This document shows positions 43,164 to 51,423 of a stretch of 64,000 nt of DNA, piece after piece. The notes below the pieces were generated by a model that was given only the letters and a program-made list of their open reading frames with translations, ran no database searches and was not told where the DNA came from. The DNA comes from Paenibacillus sp. HWE-109. Its GTDB lineage: Bacteria; Bacillota; Bacilli; Paenibacillales; NBRC-103111. Numbering within the stretch: position 1 is the stretch's first letter; each line of letters begins with the position of its first letter. The DNA lies in the NCBI RefSeq assembly GCF_022163125.1, contig NZ_CP091881.1:6835001-6899000 (forward strand), in the 5' to 3' direction. The translations under genes and the position numbers were made by a program.

Positions 43164-43985
43164 ATGACAACTCATGTACATGGAACCGATAAGGGTATTC
43201 TACAAGCGGAGGCCGGCAAGCAAAAATTTTCCCTCAACCGATATCAGCCTTCCCCAGATTTGGCCTTATATATCGAGCATTATTGGGTAGTGCGGTGGGA
43301 CCTGCGAGGACAAGATCCCTTCCGACAAGTAATTCTATCTTATCCCAATGTGAATATCTCATTCGAACAAGAGCAGCAGGGCATTTATGCCGGTGTGTAC
43401 GGTGTTCCCAAAAAAACCTATGCTCGCCTTTTACAAGATACTGGCATCGTGTTTGGCGTTAAATTCCACCCTGGCGGCTTTTACCCGTTCTGGAAACAAC
43501 CGGTCTCCATGCTTACTGGCGAGATCCTGTCCATACAGGAAGCTTTTGGCGTTGAAACAACCGATATGACCCAAAAGATGTTTGCCATGGAGCATGGCGA
43601 GGATATGATCCCCTTGGTGGAACAATTTCTGCGGGATCGCCTCCCGGAACCAGACGAGCAAGTGGCTCTAATTCGTCGAATTGTACAGGCGGCGATTACG
43701 AACAAGGAGATTCTCCAGGTCGAGGATATGGCTCACACCTTTGGCATCAACAAGCGGACGCTTCAGCGTCTTTTCAACCGTTATGTCGGTGTAAGTCCTA
43801 AGTGGGTTATTGGACGGTATCGGCTGCAGGAGGCTGCTGAACTGATGGAAAAAGGCGGTATGCCCGACTGGTCCAAGCTATCGCAGGATTTGGGCTACTA
43901 TGACCAAGCACACTTCATTAAGACCTTCAAGTCCATGATTGGCAAGTCTCCCGAGGAGTATGTAAAATCGCTGGGTGAGGTTTAG
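43164..43985 (+). CDS. AraC family transcriptional regulator
   Basis: A 273-residue regulator. The N-terminal sensing domain (SPDLALYIEHYWVVRWDLRG ... ILSYPNVNISFEQEQ ... GVKFHPGGFYPF) is of the DUF6597 type. The C-terminal pair of helix-turn-helix motifs has VEDMAHTFGINKRTLQRLFNRYVGVSPKWVI and LSQDLGYYDQAHFIKTFKSMIGKSPEEY. The ATG at 43164 has TGGAGG 7 bases upstream. The divergent SRPBCC gene is its most likely target. Confidence 0.93.
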   Translation: MTTHVHGTDKGILQAEAGKQKFSLNRYQPSPDLALYIEHYWVVRWDLRGQDPFRQVILSYPNVNISFEQEQQGIYAGVYGVPKKTYARLLQDTGIVFGVKFHPGGFYPFWKQPVSMLTGEILSIQEAFGVETTDMTQKMFAMEHGEDMIPLVEQFLRDRLPEPDEQVALIRRIVQAAITNKEILQVEDMAHTFGINKRTLQRLFNRYVGVSPKWVIGRYRLQEAAELMEKGGMPDWSKLSQDLGYYDQAHFIKTFKSMIGKSPEEYVKSLGEV

Positions 43986-44002
43986 CATCCATGCTGTTCG
44001 CA

Positions 44003-44048
44003 AAGAAAAGCAGCCCGAACTCGAAGGAGTGATCGGGCTGCTTTTTAT
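44003..44048 (+). terminator. Terminator after the AraC gene
   Basis: AAAAGCAGCCCGA and TCGGGCTGCTTTTT enclose a 14-base loop. Confidence 0.88.
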
Positions 44049-44166
44049 TATTAATTAAATCCTAACATTTAGAGGTCATGGAGTCCGTTATTTGATTGAG
44101 AAAAATGCTAAAATAACATAGTTTAGGAAATACTGTTCTCATCGTTACCTGATAGAGTTCATAAAT

Positions 44167-44196
44167 CATAAGCTTCGCACAATAATAGTTGTTCGA
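44167..44196 (+). repeat. Left 30-bp inverted repeat with core-site dyad
   Basis: The last 22 bases read TCGCACAA (44175-44182), TAATAG (spacer), TTGTTCGA (44189-44196): 8-base arms, complementary at seven positions, around a 6-base asymmetric centre. This is the layout of a tyrosine-recombinase core site. Eight further identical bases (CATAAGCT) extend it on the left. It lies 107 bases beyond the recombinase stop codon. Confidence 0.9.
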
Positions 44197-44303
44197 CAAA
44201 TTTCCGCTAAATCCTACTTAAAACTCTTTTATTCTACAATTTATGTATCTTCTGTATTATAGTAAATAGAGCTACATAATACAAGGTTACTAGGAAATTT
44301 TTA

Positions 44304-45254
44304 CTACAGGCTATCTTTTAAATAGTCCTCTACGAAGTCTGGGGCTGCTTTGGTGATCTGTTGCACGGTATGAAGATAGCGTTGAGTCGTATTAATATGC
44401 GTATGTCCGAGTGACTCTTGCACTTGTTGTAATGTTGCGCCGCGAAGTAGGGCTAGAGTAGCATTCGTGTGTCTAAGCCAATGAGGGGTGACCTTTTTCT
44501 CGATATTGCTTTGTTCACGAGCTTTCTTGATAATCTGTTCGACAAGCCTGACTGACATTGGAAAGACCCTTTGAGGGGCAGGTATGAACTTTTCCGAAAG
44601 ATATTGGAAATACTCTGTGAATAGCTTCCAAAGCATTTGTGGAATCTTTACCTCTCGTTCTTTCCCCCCTTTTCCAGTAATGGTTAGCCACATCGATGTT
44701 TCCTCGGGGTCGGTATGGAAATTCCCTCTTTCAATTGAAATAAGTTCAGAAACACGCAATCCAAGCATAACGAGCGTTGCTCCAATTAAATAGTCCCTAG
44801 GTCCTTGATGCTTCAATTGATCGAGCAGAGCGACCACTTCCCTTTTGGTTAAGTAGTTATTTCTGCTGTTAATTGGGATTTTTGGCGTCTGTATGCAGGT
44901 CATCGGGTTAATCGCGAAAATTTTGATGTTCGGATCACTCCCCCATTTGTAAAGAGAGCGCAGTGGCGCTAAGTGAATGGCGACAGTAGCTGGCGCTTTA
45001 GGTCTATCCTGCTCTGAGAAAAGCCCCTCGATCAACCCAATTCTATATACTTCAACCTCTCTCCAGGTAACTTCAGTTAGGGACTTATCGCCTATGAAAT
45101 TTCGGAACTTGTTAATTGCACTTTGATAATTCCTGATGGTGTATTTGGACCTCTGACAGGTTGCAAAAAACATTTGTACGATTTGGTCGTCAGAAAACAT
45201 GTGATGATTATCCGCCAGAATAGAGACTTGAACTAGGCTAGACTGCGTTGCCAT
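44304..45254 (-). CDS. Tyrosine recombinase/integrase
   Basis: A 316-residue site-specific recombinase of the XerC/D-like class. The N-terminal SAM-like core-binding domain (about 20-120) has YTIRNYQSAINKFRNFIGD. Catalytic residues of the C-terminal domain are Arg167 (LGLRVSEL), Lys195/198 region (TGKGGKEREV), His258-x-x-Arg261 (PHWLRHTNAT), His284 (LGHTHINTT) and nucleophile Tyr293 (QRYLHT). All are intact, so it is likely active. No excisionase, phage or plasmid genes are close. The ribosome site (AAGGAGGAG) is 12-14 bases from the ATG, somewhat far. The gene is enclosed by 30-bp inverted repeats. Confidence 0.92.
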   Translation of the reverse strand: MATQSSLVQVSILADNHHMFSDDQIVQMFFATCQRSKYTIRNYQSAINKFRNFIGDKSLTEVTWREVEVYRIGLIEGLFSEQDRPKAPATVAIHLAPLRSLYKWGSDPNIKIFAINPMTCIQTPKIPINSRNNYLTKREVVALLDQLKHQGPRDYLIGATLVMLGLRVSELISIERGNFHTDPEETSMWLTITGKGGKEREVKIPQMLWKLFTEYFQYLSEKFIPAPQRVFPMSVRLVEQIIKKAREQSNIEKKVTPHWLRHTNATLALLRGATLQQVQESLGHTHINTTQRYLHTVQQITKAAPDFVEDYLKDSL

Positions 45255-45282
45255 GAGTGCTTTTTTCTCCTCCTTGTATCAT

Positions 45283-45312
45283 TCGAACAACTATTATTGT
45301 GCGAAGCTTATG
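45283..45312 (-). repeat. Right 30-bp inverted repeat with core-site dyad
   Basis: Exact reverse complement of 44167-44196: TCGAACAA (45283-45290), CTATTA spacer, TTGTGCGA (45297-45304), then AGCTTATG. It lies 28 bases upstream of the recombinase start codon, inside its leader, so the recombinase mRNA would carry it if transcribed from the promoter at 45416-45444. Confidence 0.9.
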
Positions 45313-45415
45313 TTTCGAAAGCGAAAGAAGGAAGCACCCCTTCAAGCCTTATTTCGACAGCTTTTCCCATACCCATTATTGGAAATGCGCCCTGCAAGTG
45401 ATTAACGCTTAGTTA

Positions 45416-45444
45416 ATTGTATAGTTGTAACGCATTATTGTCCA
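45416..45444 (-). promoter_or_regulatory. Candidate leftward promoter outside the inverted repeats
   Basis: On the minus strand TGGACA (five of six to -35 consensus) and TACAAT (five of six to -10) are spaced 17 bases. It reads toward the recombinase gene and lies outside the repeat-bounded unit, so inversion of the unit would uncouple the recombinase from it. It overlaps the upstream region of the divergent HD-GYP gene. Confidence 0.5.
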
Positions 45445-45470
45445 AGTTCTCATAGGACCAAATGAGGTGA

Positions 45471-46073
45471 ATGATTGTAGACAACATGTTGTTTTATGGA
45501 AAAATGCGCCTTTTAGCGGAGAAGGATATCCAGACTTACCAGCATAGTTTAAGGGTCGGGGCATTGTGCAGACGAATGGCCCTTCATTTACATTTGGACA
45601 AGAAGCAGACTCTTCAATTGGTACAGGGAGGATGCCTGCATGATATTGGCAAAGTAGGTATTCCCGATGAAATCCTTAATAAAAATTCAGCACTTACAGC
45701 AAAAGAGTGGGAGTTCATGCGACTGCACCCCTCTATCGGCACACAGATGATGCAGGAACATGCGCATACCGATAAGGAGATTATGGAGATTATTCATTTT
45801 CATCATGAGCGGTGGAATGGTGAAGGGTATCCGAATGGTTTAAAAGGCGAGGAAATTCCTATTTTCGCGCGAATTTGCGCCATTATCGATACGTTCGACA
45901 GCATGGTTTCGGACCGGCCTTATCGCAAAGGCCTCTCCTTCGAAGCCGCCGAACAAGAGCTCCTGCTCCATAGCGGGAAACAGTTTGACTCTTATCTTGT
46001 AGATTTATTTCTAAAGTCTTTTCATCCAATCGGGGAAGAGAAACCTGTCGCAGAACATCTTAGAAGATCATGA
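45471..46073 (+). CDS. HD-GYP domain protein (c-di-GMP phosphodiesterase type)
   Basis: A 200-residue single-domain protein. It carries His25, the His57-Asp58 metal pair in CLHDIGKVGIPDEILNK, MRLHPSIG, and the HD-GYP signature HHERWNGEGYPNGLKGEEIP, then ICAIIDTFDSMVSDRPYRKG. HD-GYP proteins hydrolyse c-di-GMP to GMP or pGpG; no receiver or PAS domain is attached to sense a signal. GAGGTGA runs into the ATG, which is tight, so the ATG at 45486 is an alternative start. It lies 158 bases from the right inverted repeat of the recombinase unit. Confidence 0.9.
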   Translation: MIVDNMLFYGKMRLLAEKDIQTYQHSLRVGALCRRMALHLHLDKKQTLQLVQGGCLHDIGKVGIPDEILNKNSALTAKEWEFMRLHPSIGTQMMQEHAHTDKEIMEIIHFHHERWNGEGYPNGLKGEEIPIFARICAIIDTFDSMVSDRPYRKGLSFEAAEQELLLHSGKQFDSYLVDLFLKSFHPIGEEKPVAEHLRRS

Positions 46074-46104
46074 AGACCAGTGAACAACCTTGAGTATTCC
46101 AAAA

Positions 46105-46145
46105 CAAAAGGCATCTACCTTATCTTAGGAAGATGCCTTCTTTGC
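46105..46145 (+). terminator. Terminator after the HD-GYP gene
   Basis: AAGGCATCT and AGATGCCTT enclose an inner ACCT/AGGA pairing, followed by CTTTGC. The T-run is short. Confidence 0.6.
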
Positions 46146-46256
46146 GCTCACTCCCTTTCTCAGCCTTAAGACGGAGCTGCCCCCCATCAAAGGTCGGTTT
46201 AAGCAGCGGCTCCCCGATGCTATGATCAGTTTAGAAACATTTTCCAAGGAATGGGG

Positions 46257-46934
46257 ATGATACGAATCATGAAAGAAAGAAATACGGGTCGTAAATGGGC
46301 ATTTGGCATTTTGGCTTTTTTTGCTGTGGCTATCAGCTTGTATGCATTAATTCTTTATGGGCTGCCAGATGGGCTTCGCAAGCAAATGTTCGTAACCGAC
46401 AAAGGCCCTCTCCCGGAATTATGGTACAACGTTCTATGGGCACATGCGGTTTCCGCAGGTCTCGCTCTTGGCATTGGGTGGATCCAGTTCATCAAGCGCT
46501 TGCGCCAAAGCATGCCTATTCTTCACCGCTCCATCGGCTATCTGTACACAGCGCTCATCACCGTTGCCGGGATTACTGGCCTTTATCTCGCTTTCTATGC
46601 GGACGGCGGCTGGATCGGCCGAATCGGTTTCGGAATGCTTTCGCTGATGTGGCTGTACACCCTTTACCACAGCCTCCGCAGCATCATTGTCCTTCGCAAC
46701 CCCGTTGCACACGGCAATTGGATGATCCGCAACTACGCGCTTTCTTGCGCGGCAATTACGCTGCGAATTTATATCCCTCTTGCAGTTGTTCTCTTCGGTG
46801 TAACCGATACGAATGATTCATTCATCGTAATCGCTTGGCTTTGCTGGATTCCCAATTTGCTATTCGCTCACTGGCTCGTCAATCGCCGAATGGCTAGACC
46901 AGCTTATAAATCAACGTTTCAAAGGCCTGTATAA
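46257..46934 (+). CDS. DUF2306 membrane protein
   Basis: A 225-residue integral membrane protein with about seven helices. The family pattern includes WAHAVSAGLALGIGWIQFI, LHRSIGYLYTALITVAGITGLYLAFYA and NPVAHGNWMIRNYALSCAAITLRIY, with conserved His residues that in related proteins may hold haem or quinone; function is unknown. Start at ATG 46257 is favoured: AAGGA lies 6 bases upstream, while the ATG at 46251 touches it. Its last 41 bases overlap the convergent GH13 gene. Confidence 0.85.
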   Translation: MIRIMKERNTGRKWAFGILAFFAVAISLYALILYGLPDGLRKQMFVTDKGPLPELWYNVLWAHAVSAGLALGIGWIQFIKRLRQSMPILHRSIGYLYTALITVAGITGLYLAFYADGGWIGRIGFGMLSLMWLYTLYHSLRSIIVLRNPVAHGNWMIRNYALSCAAITLRIYIPLAVVLFGVTDTNDSFIVIAWLCWIPNLLFAHWLVNRRMARPAYKSTFQRPV

Positions 46935-48537
46935 ACAGGCTTTCTTTATGATTCAGAGCAGCTGCCTGCGCTTTTCCTGTTCGGTAGATCACTTCTTTAT
47001 TCAGACTCAGATCAATTCGGCTGCTGCTTTCACCAAGATAAGCAACCCCTACGTCCTCTTCCGATAAATTAACCAGAACCAAATATCGCTCATCTCGGCT
47101 GCTTCTCATATACGATAAAACCTTCTCTTCTGGATTAGGAATAAACCGTAGATCTCCTTGCCAGAAGGCTTCACAATTCGTTCTTAACGCAATCAAAAAT
47201 TGATAATGCTCATACATGCTTTCATCAAAATGTTCCCAATCCAGTTTGTACTCTTCGAACAATGAGATCCACGTTTGGTACGTCGATTCATTGAATTCCT
47301 GCCCCATCATAAGCATGGGGATCCCCTTAAGCGTCAGTAATATTGTCGCTGCCGGCATAGCCATCTGGCGCAAGTAACTGCCTACCCGAGACAGCTCCTT
47401 CTCCTCCAGCCAACTCATCCTTAAAGCTCCTTGGGGGAAGCTGTATGTATAGGATTGATAAATTTGAGCAAAGCCCCTCTGCGTCAGTCGGCCCTCTTTC
47501 ATCTCATTCAGCAATAGTCTTGGATTGCCGTCATAAGTGAGATCACAGGATTCCAAATGATGGTACTCATCATAGGACTGAGAGATGATAACGAGGTCGT
47601 CTTTGACCTTGTTCAGCTCCGTTCTAATTTCGGAAAGAAAATCAAACGGCGTTATATCTGAATCATCCAACCGGAACCCGTCAAAATCGCATTCAGAAAT
47701 CCAATAGGACATAGCCTGAATAACAGCCTTTCTCATCTCTCTATTTGAAAAATTCAGCCCAGCAAAGTAGGAGCGATTCGGGACTTCGTAGTACACTTCC
47801 TTATTTTCATTTTGCGTAAAATAGGTTGGATGGTCCTTCGTCCATACATGGTCAACACTGCCTCTATTCATGACCCAATCCATAATAACTCTGATCTCCT
47901 GCTTATGCGCTTCACGAATGAACGTCTTGAGTTCTTCCATCGTGCCATAGCTACGATCCAACGAATAATAATCTTTCACTGCGTAGGGGTCGCCATACCG
48001 CCCTATCCGCTGTTCTACTCCTACTTCTTGAAAAGGCATGATCCACAGCACATTAATGCCGAGCTTCTTGAAATACGTTAATTTATCCGTAAGACCACGA
48101 AAGCCATTCTCGGTAAAAGCTCTTATGTGCAGCTCGTAGATGACTGCTTTTTTGATCCAATCTGGACTCTCGATAGCCCGAAGGTTCTCATAGAGGTAAC
48201 CCGGATTGTCTTCTGATATATCCGTAGTTCTGATCAGCACTTCGCCATCTTCCGTCACCGTGATAGACGAGTTATTTTGTTCATCCTCCGAAATATTGCT
48301 GTTTCGCGGATCAAGTATCCACTGCTCGTCGTTCACGACAATTTTGTACAGATGCCGACCTTTCGGAAGACTCAATTCGAGCTCCCACTCGTTCTCCCCC
48401 GTCTTCGTCATATAATTTCTATCATGATTCCAGCAATTGAAAGTCCCTGCTACAGAGACACATGAAACTGTAGGATCTTCAGAGAAATAAAGAAATCTCA
48501 CGCCTTGTTCACCTTTTTTGGGGAAATCATTGTACAT
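46894..48537 (-). CDS. GH13 alpha-amylase family protein with degenerate active site
   Basis: A 547-residue protein. A CBM48-type beta-sandwich (residues 8-95, e.g. VAGTFNCWNHDRNYMTKTGENEWELEL) precedes a (beta/alpha)8 GH13 domain (AVIYELHIRAFTENGFRG ... LGINVLWIMPFQEVG ... RYGDPYAVKDYYSLD) and a C-terminal beta domain. The nucleophile Asp291 is kept (GFRLD). However, region I reads DWVMNR (Arg225 where His is normal), region III reads IISQS with Gln320 in place of the acid/base Glu, and region IV lacks NHD (SWLEEKE instead). Later GIPMLMMGQEF is typical. Family membership is clear; normal glycosidase activity is doubtful. Confidence 0.85.
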   Translation of the reverse strand: MYNDFPKKGEQGVRFLYFSEDPTVSCVSVAGTFNCWNHDRNYMTKTGENEWELELSLPKGRHLYKIVVNDEQWILDPRNSNISEDEQNNSSITVTEDGEVLIRTTDISEDNPGYLYENLRAIESPDWIKKAVIYELHIRAFTENGFRGLTDKLTYFKKLGINVLWIMPFQEVGVEQRIGRYGDPYAVKDYYSLDRSYGTMEELKTFIREAHKQEIRVIMDWVMNRGSVDHVWTKDHPTYFTQNENKEVYYEVPNRSYFAGLNFSNREMRKAVIQAMSYWISECDFDGFRLDDSDITPFDFLSEIRTELNKVKDDLVIISQSYDEYHHLESCDLTYDGNPRLLLNEMKEGRLTQRGFAQIYQSYTYSFPQGALRMSWLEEKELSRVGSYLRQMAMPAATILLTLKGIPMLMMGQEFNESTYQTWISLFEEYKLDWEHFDESMYEHYQFLIALRTNCEAFWQGDLRFIPNPEEKVLSYMRSSRDERYLVLVNLSEEDVGVAYLGESSSRIDLSLNKEVIYRTGKAQAAALNHKESLFIQAFETLIYKLV

Positions 48538-48630
48538 GGGTATGCGCTCCTCTGCATGAGAACTAGTGTTCTTGCCATTGTACTATGATTTTATTTACTT
48601 TCATATCTTTTTCATAAGGGGGCGTGAACT

Positions 48631-49437
48631 GTGGCATTAATGAACAATCAAGCCTGGCGAAATATCGTTATGTTCTCGCTCATTGCAGTCTCCTGCGGTT
48701 GGATCGGGCGGGCCATAGACCTCCAAACAGGCAGAGATGCGACAGGCAGTCTCGGGCAGCTGCTCTGGATTTTATCACCACTTCTGTCCATGATGATCAT
48801 GCGCACCTGGATGGGAGATGGATGGAAGGACTGTGGATTTAGGCTGCATCTCAAGGGAAATCTGCTGCTCTATGGTCTAAGCATCCTGTTTTTTCCTCTA
48901 CTGGCGGCTATTGTGGTTGGCATCGGCGTTTGCGCGGGGTGGACGAATGTTTCTCTATCTCCTACTTTATTTGCAGCAGCTTTCGGGGCTGCACTCGTTC
49001 CGAGCTTCATCAAGAATTTATGCGAAGAGTTGGCGTGGCGTGGTTTTTTAGCACCTAAATTGTTTGCGCTGGGGTATAATCGCTTTCTCGTACACATCCT
49101 CGTCGGTGTGATTTGGGGGGCTTGGCATTTCCCTTATTTATTTCTGTTCACCGATGATATGACCTTGATGTTCCTCCTTCGCCTAATGATCGGGGTCATC
49201 GCAATGGCTGTTCTGTATGGTGAAATACGACTCATTACCACAAGTGTTTGGCCTGCTGTCCTGATGCATACAATGGGAAATGCCTGCATCGATACACTTA
49301 TTTTGCAGAAATTCATCGCTGTTCCTGAGACCTTTAAATATCTCGCCATGCCCAGTCCGGAGGGACTTCTGGCCATGGCTTTAACGGGACTTGCGGGACT
49401 TTGGGTTAGCCGGAGGAACGTGAGAAGGCCCGCTTAG
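48631..49437 (+). CDS. CPBP family intramembrane metalloprotease
   Basis: A 268-residue polytopic membrane protein (about eight helices) of the CAAX-processing/bacteriocin-processing family (Abi/CPBP). The motifs are EExxxR in CEELAWRGFL, FxxxH in WGAWHFPYLF and a later HxxxN in LMHTMGNACID, which together build the intramembrane metal site. Roles in this family include prenyl-protein-like processing and bacteriocin self-immunity; no bacteriocin gene is seen here. Start is GTG with AAGGGGGCGTGA at 8 bases. Confidence 0.9.
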   Translation: MALMNNQAWRNIVMFSLIAVSCGWIGRAIDLQTGRDATGSLGQLLWILSPLLSMMIMRTWMGDGWKDCGFRLHLKGNLLLYGLSILFFPLLAAIVVGIGVCAGWTNVSLSPTLFAAAFGAALVPSFIKNLCEELAWRGFLAPKLFALGYNRFLVHILVGVIWGAWHFPYLFLFTDDMTLMFLLRLMIGVIAMAVLYGEIRLITTSVWPAVLMHTMGNACIDTLILQKFIAVPETFKYLAMPSPEGLLAMALTGLAGLWVSRRNVRRPA

Positions 49438-49489
49438 GGCTGCAGCTACTCTCCTGCATTCTCCGCTTCCTCTATCTAAGCCAACTAAT

Positions 49490-49640
49490 CTGAGCACTTT
49501 TACTGCAAAGGGATCGTAGATCCTCTATTTTGGCGAAAAGCATGTAATATGGGACTACTGCGGATCGTGGATTCCTTATTTTGCTCTTTTGACTCCGAAA
49601 AGAGCAACTTTGCGCGAAATAGCTCTGCTTTTTTAATGAA
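49490..49640. repeat. Second dispersed-repeat cluster
   Basis: Two units about 60 bases apart, GGATCGTAGATCCTCTATTTTGGCG (49519 on, shortened here) and GGATCGTGGATTCCTTATTTTG (49572 on, shortened here), resemble the units at 15858-16055. The second is followed by an inverted repeat (CTCTTTTGACTCCGAAAAGAG, partial) and a T-run at 49631-49636, which may act as a terminator for the CPBP gene. Confidence 0.5.
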
Positions 49641-49664
49641 CAAGAACATTCCTTCATAAATTTA

Positions 49665-50432
49665 TTATTGAATTTCATAATTTCCACTTTTTGTGGACTT
49701 CCTAAGAAACACGGTAGCTAGATTTCCTTTAAGATACCATTCGTCATTAATACTAGATAGTTTGATGGAATCATTTTCTCTAACATAGTACTTTGATTTA
49801 CTATCGAGTATATATTTGCCCTCATAGATTAAATTGTCCCCCCAGTAACCTAGTAGTATTATCCTATCTCCGATAGTTGTATAGTCTGATAAAACTTTAG
49901 GGAACTCATAGTATCTTCGAATCTCTCTTACGTAGTTACTTGGAACCTCACTTTCATTATTTCTGCTAAATCTGTATTCCAGATTCTGTAGAAACTTCTC
50001 GGATTTCAGCTTCAAAACAATTTGTATTGTTTTGCTTTCTTTATCAAAGGAAACAAGGTTGTCGGTATTTATAAATTCTAGATCTAGAGGAAAGATATGA
50101 CTAGAATCTGTCATCGACTTTATAACAATATTCTGTGTTGGAACCGTATGTTTTAATTTGTATGATGACCAATAATTTCCTCCACTCAGAATTACAATAA
50201 ATAAAATCAATGGTGAAACCAGCAAACTTATAACAATCTTTTCTTTCTTCATCAATTTCCGCTTATAGGTGATTATTAAAGAAGCCATAAGAAGAAACAC
50301 CATAAAAAAAAGTATATTAACAAAAATAAATACTATTGGATGTCCACCTAATAAGTAATTGCCAAGATTACAAATAAGCCAAATGAATAAAAGTAAGTAT
50401 GAAAAGATCATTTTTTTTCTTTTTTCTTTCAA
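49665..50432 (-). CDS. Hypothetical membrane protein, AT-rich
   Basis: A 255-residue protein I do not recognise. Three N-terminal membrane helices (about 9-28, 33-53, 66-85) are followed by an external domain of 165 residues that is Ser/Lys/Asn-rich and beta-like (IQIVLKLKSEKFLQNLEYRF, GDRIILLGYWGDNLIYEGKYIL). The start is a TTG at 50432 with AAGGTGG 6 bases upstream; there is no ATG option giving the first helix its basic lead except residue 8. Codon use is much more AT-rich than that of its neighbours, and an IS remnant lies on the other side of the following gap, so recent transfer is likely. Confidence 0.7.
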   Translation of the reverse strand: MKEKRKKMIFSYLLLFIWLICNLGNYLLGGHPIVFIFVNILFFMVFLLMASLIITYKRKLMKKEKIVISLLVSPLILFIVILSGGNYWSSYKLKHTVPTQNIVIKSMTDSSHIFPLDLEFINTDNLVSFDKESKTIQIVLKLKSEKFLQNLEYRFSRNNESEVPSNYVREIRRYYEFPKVLSDYTTIGDRIILLGYWGDNLIYEGKYILDSKSKYYVRENDSIKLSSINDEWYLKGNLATVFLRKSTKSGNYEIQ

Positions 50433-51423
50433 AAATATCCACCTTATTTCTTTTTTATAGCTCTAAAAATGCTTTGTATTAGATTTTCTTAAAGATAATT
50501 TCCTTTGGTTCTCCTTTAAAAACCAATCATTGTTAACTCACATTTACAAAAAAACTCTCCTCCCCAGTACAATTACTGTAATCGTTTTAGCCATCGTAGA
50601 ATGATGAGCACTTAGAATTTTCGGCATTTCAAAATACTTTCTTATAGCTTGTATATAAGATTTAAAAACTTCGGTATAGTTAGATATTTGTAATCTAGGT
50701 GTTTAAGTTGACTTCGTGAAGCTAAGATTTAAACGGCACAGCAGGGATCGTGTTCCCCGATCAGAATGCCCCCGCTTTTGTCCTTTTGTGCCCTTCCAAT
50801 CTTGTCCAATGAATGTGTACATCATTGTTGGAACTAAATGGAGAGAAGGACAAGTTATTACTTGACGTGGGATTGTTTATTTGACACTGTAAGTTGTGTT
50901 GCTGGAGGGTGACGTATTTTCCAATGTATAGGAAGGTTTATAGGTAGTTGAGTCGTTTTGTGAAGTCGTTGTTGGTGTGTTGGTGCTTGAAGAATTTGTT
51001 ACAAGATGTCCCCTAGACGGTACTTTGGCACCATCAAACGTTTTCGAATTTCCAATTACTGGAACCTAAATTGTTATAGAAATACTTTTTTTCTCCTTTT
51101 TCTGCAAAAAAAATTAATAATAGTTAGGTAAGTTAAACAAGTGAAAATACGATTTATAGACATTTCTTCCTTGATTATTCGATAAATTAAAAACTGCCGA
51201 ATTCTCCATCTTTTATATTACTGACCGCTACAATAATATATAAGTCTCATAATGTGTTTCACTGTAAGAATATTACAATATATTAGAATATTTCGTCTAT
51301 TAAATTAAGAAAACTTTATGAGATTAATATTCAATTAATAAGTACAAATGCAATAAATTGTTACTAATCCTTACTTATATGTAATTACAATAAATTTTTC
51401 TGTTTCAGGTTTGCATCTGCTAA
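50433..51423. other. AT-rich region without a recognisable gene
   Basis: No coding sequence is supported in these 991 bases. Composition is strongly AT-rich, particularly 51100-51420. A hairpin lies near 50755-50780 (GGGATCG/CGATC with CCCC). It sits between an AT-rich orphan gene and a truncated transposase, so it probably holds decayed mobile DNA; the missing 5' part of the transposase was not found here. Confidence 0.5.

Larger units (their letters stand above)
44167..45312. mobile_element. Recombinase gene bounded by perfect 30-bp inverted repeats
   Basis: This 1,146-base unit consists of one tyrosine recombinase gene and two exact 30-base inverted repeats (44167-44196 and 45283-45312). 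No other cargo is present. Flanking target-site duplication was looked for and not found. Because each repeat contains a recombinase-core-like dyad, the unit is interpreted either as an invertible DNA segment or as a minimal tyrosine-recombinase mobile element. The repeats are seen directly; the behaviour is inferred. Confidence 0.7.

Noticed and set aside
44150..45330. Target-site duplication around the recombinase unit
   Set aside because: Bases outside the two 30-bp repeats (ATAAAT on the left, TTTCGA on the right) do not repeat, so ordinary transposon insertion is not supported.
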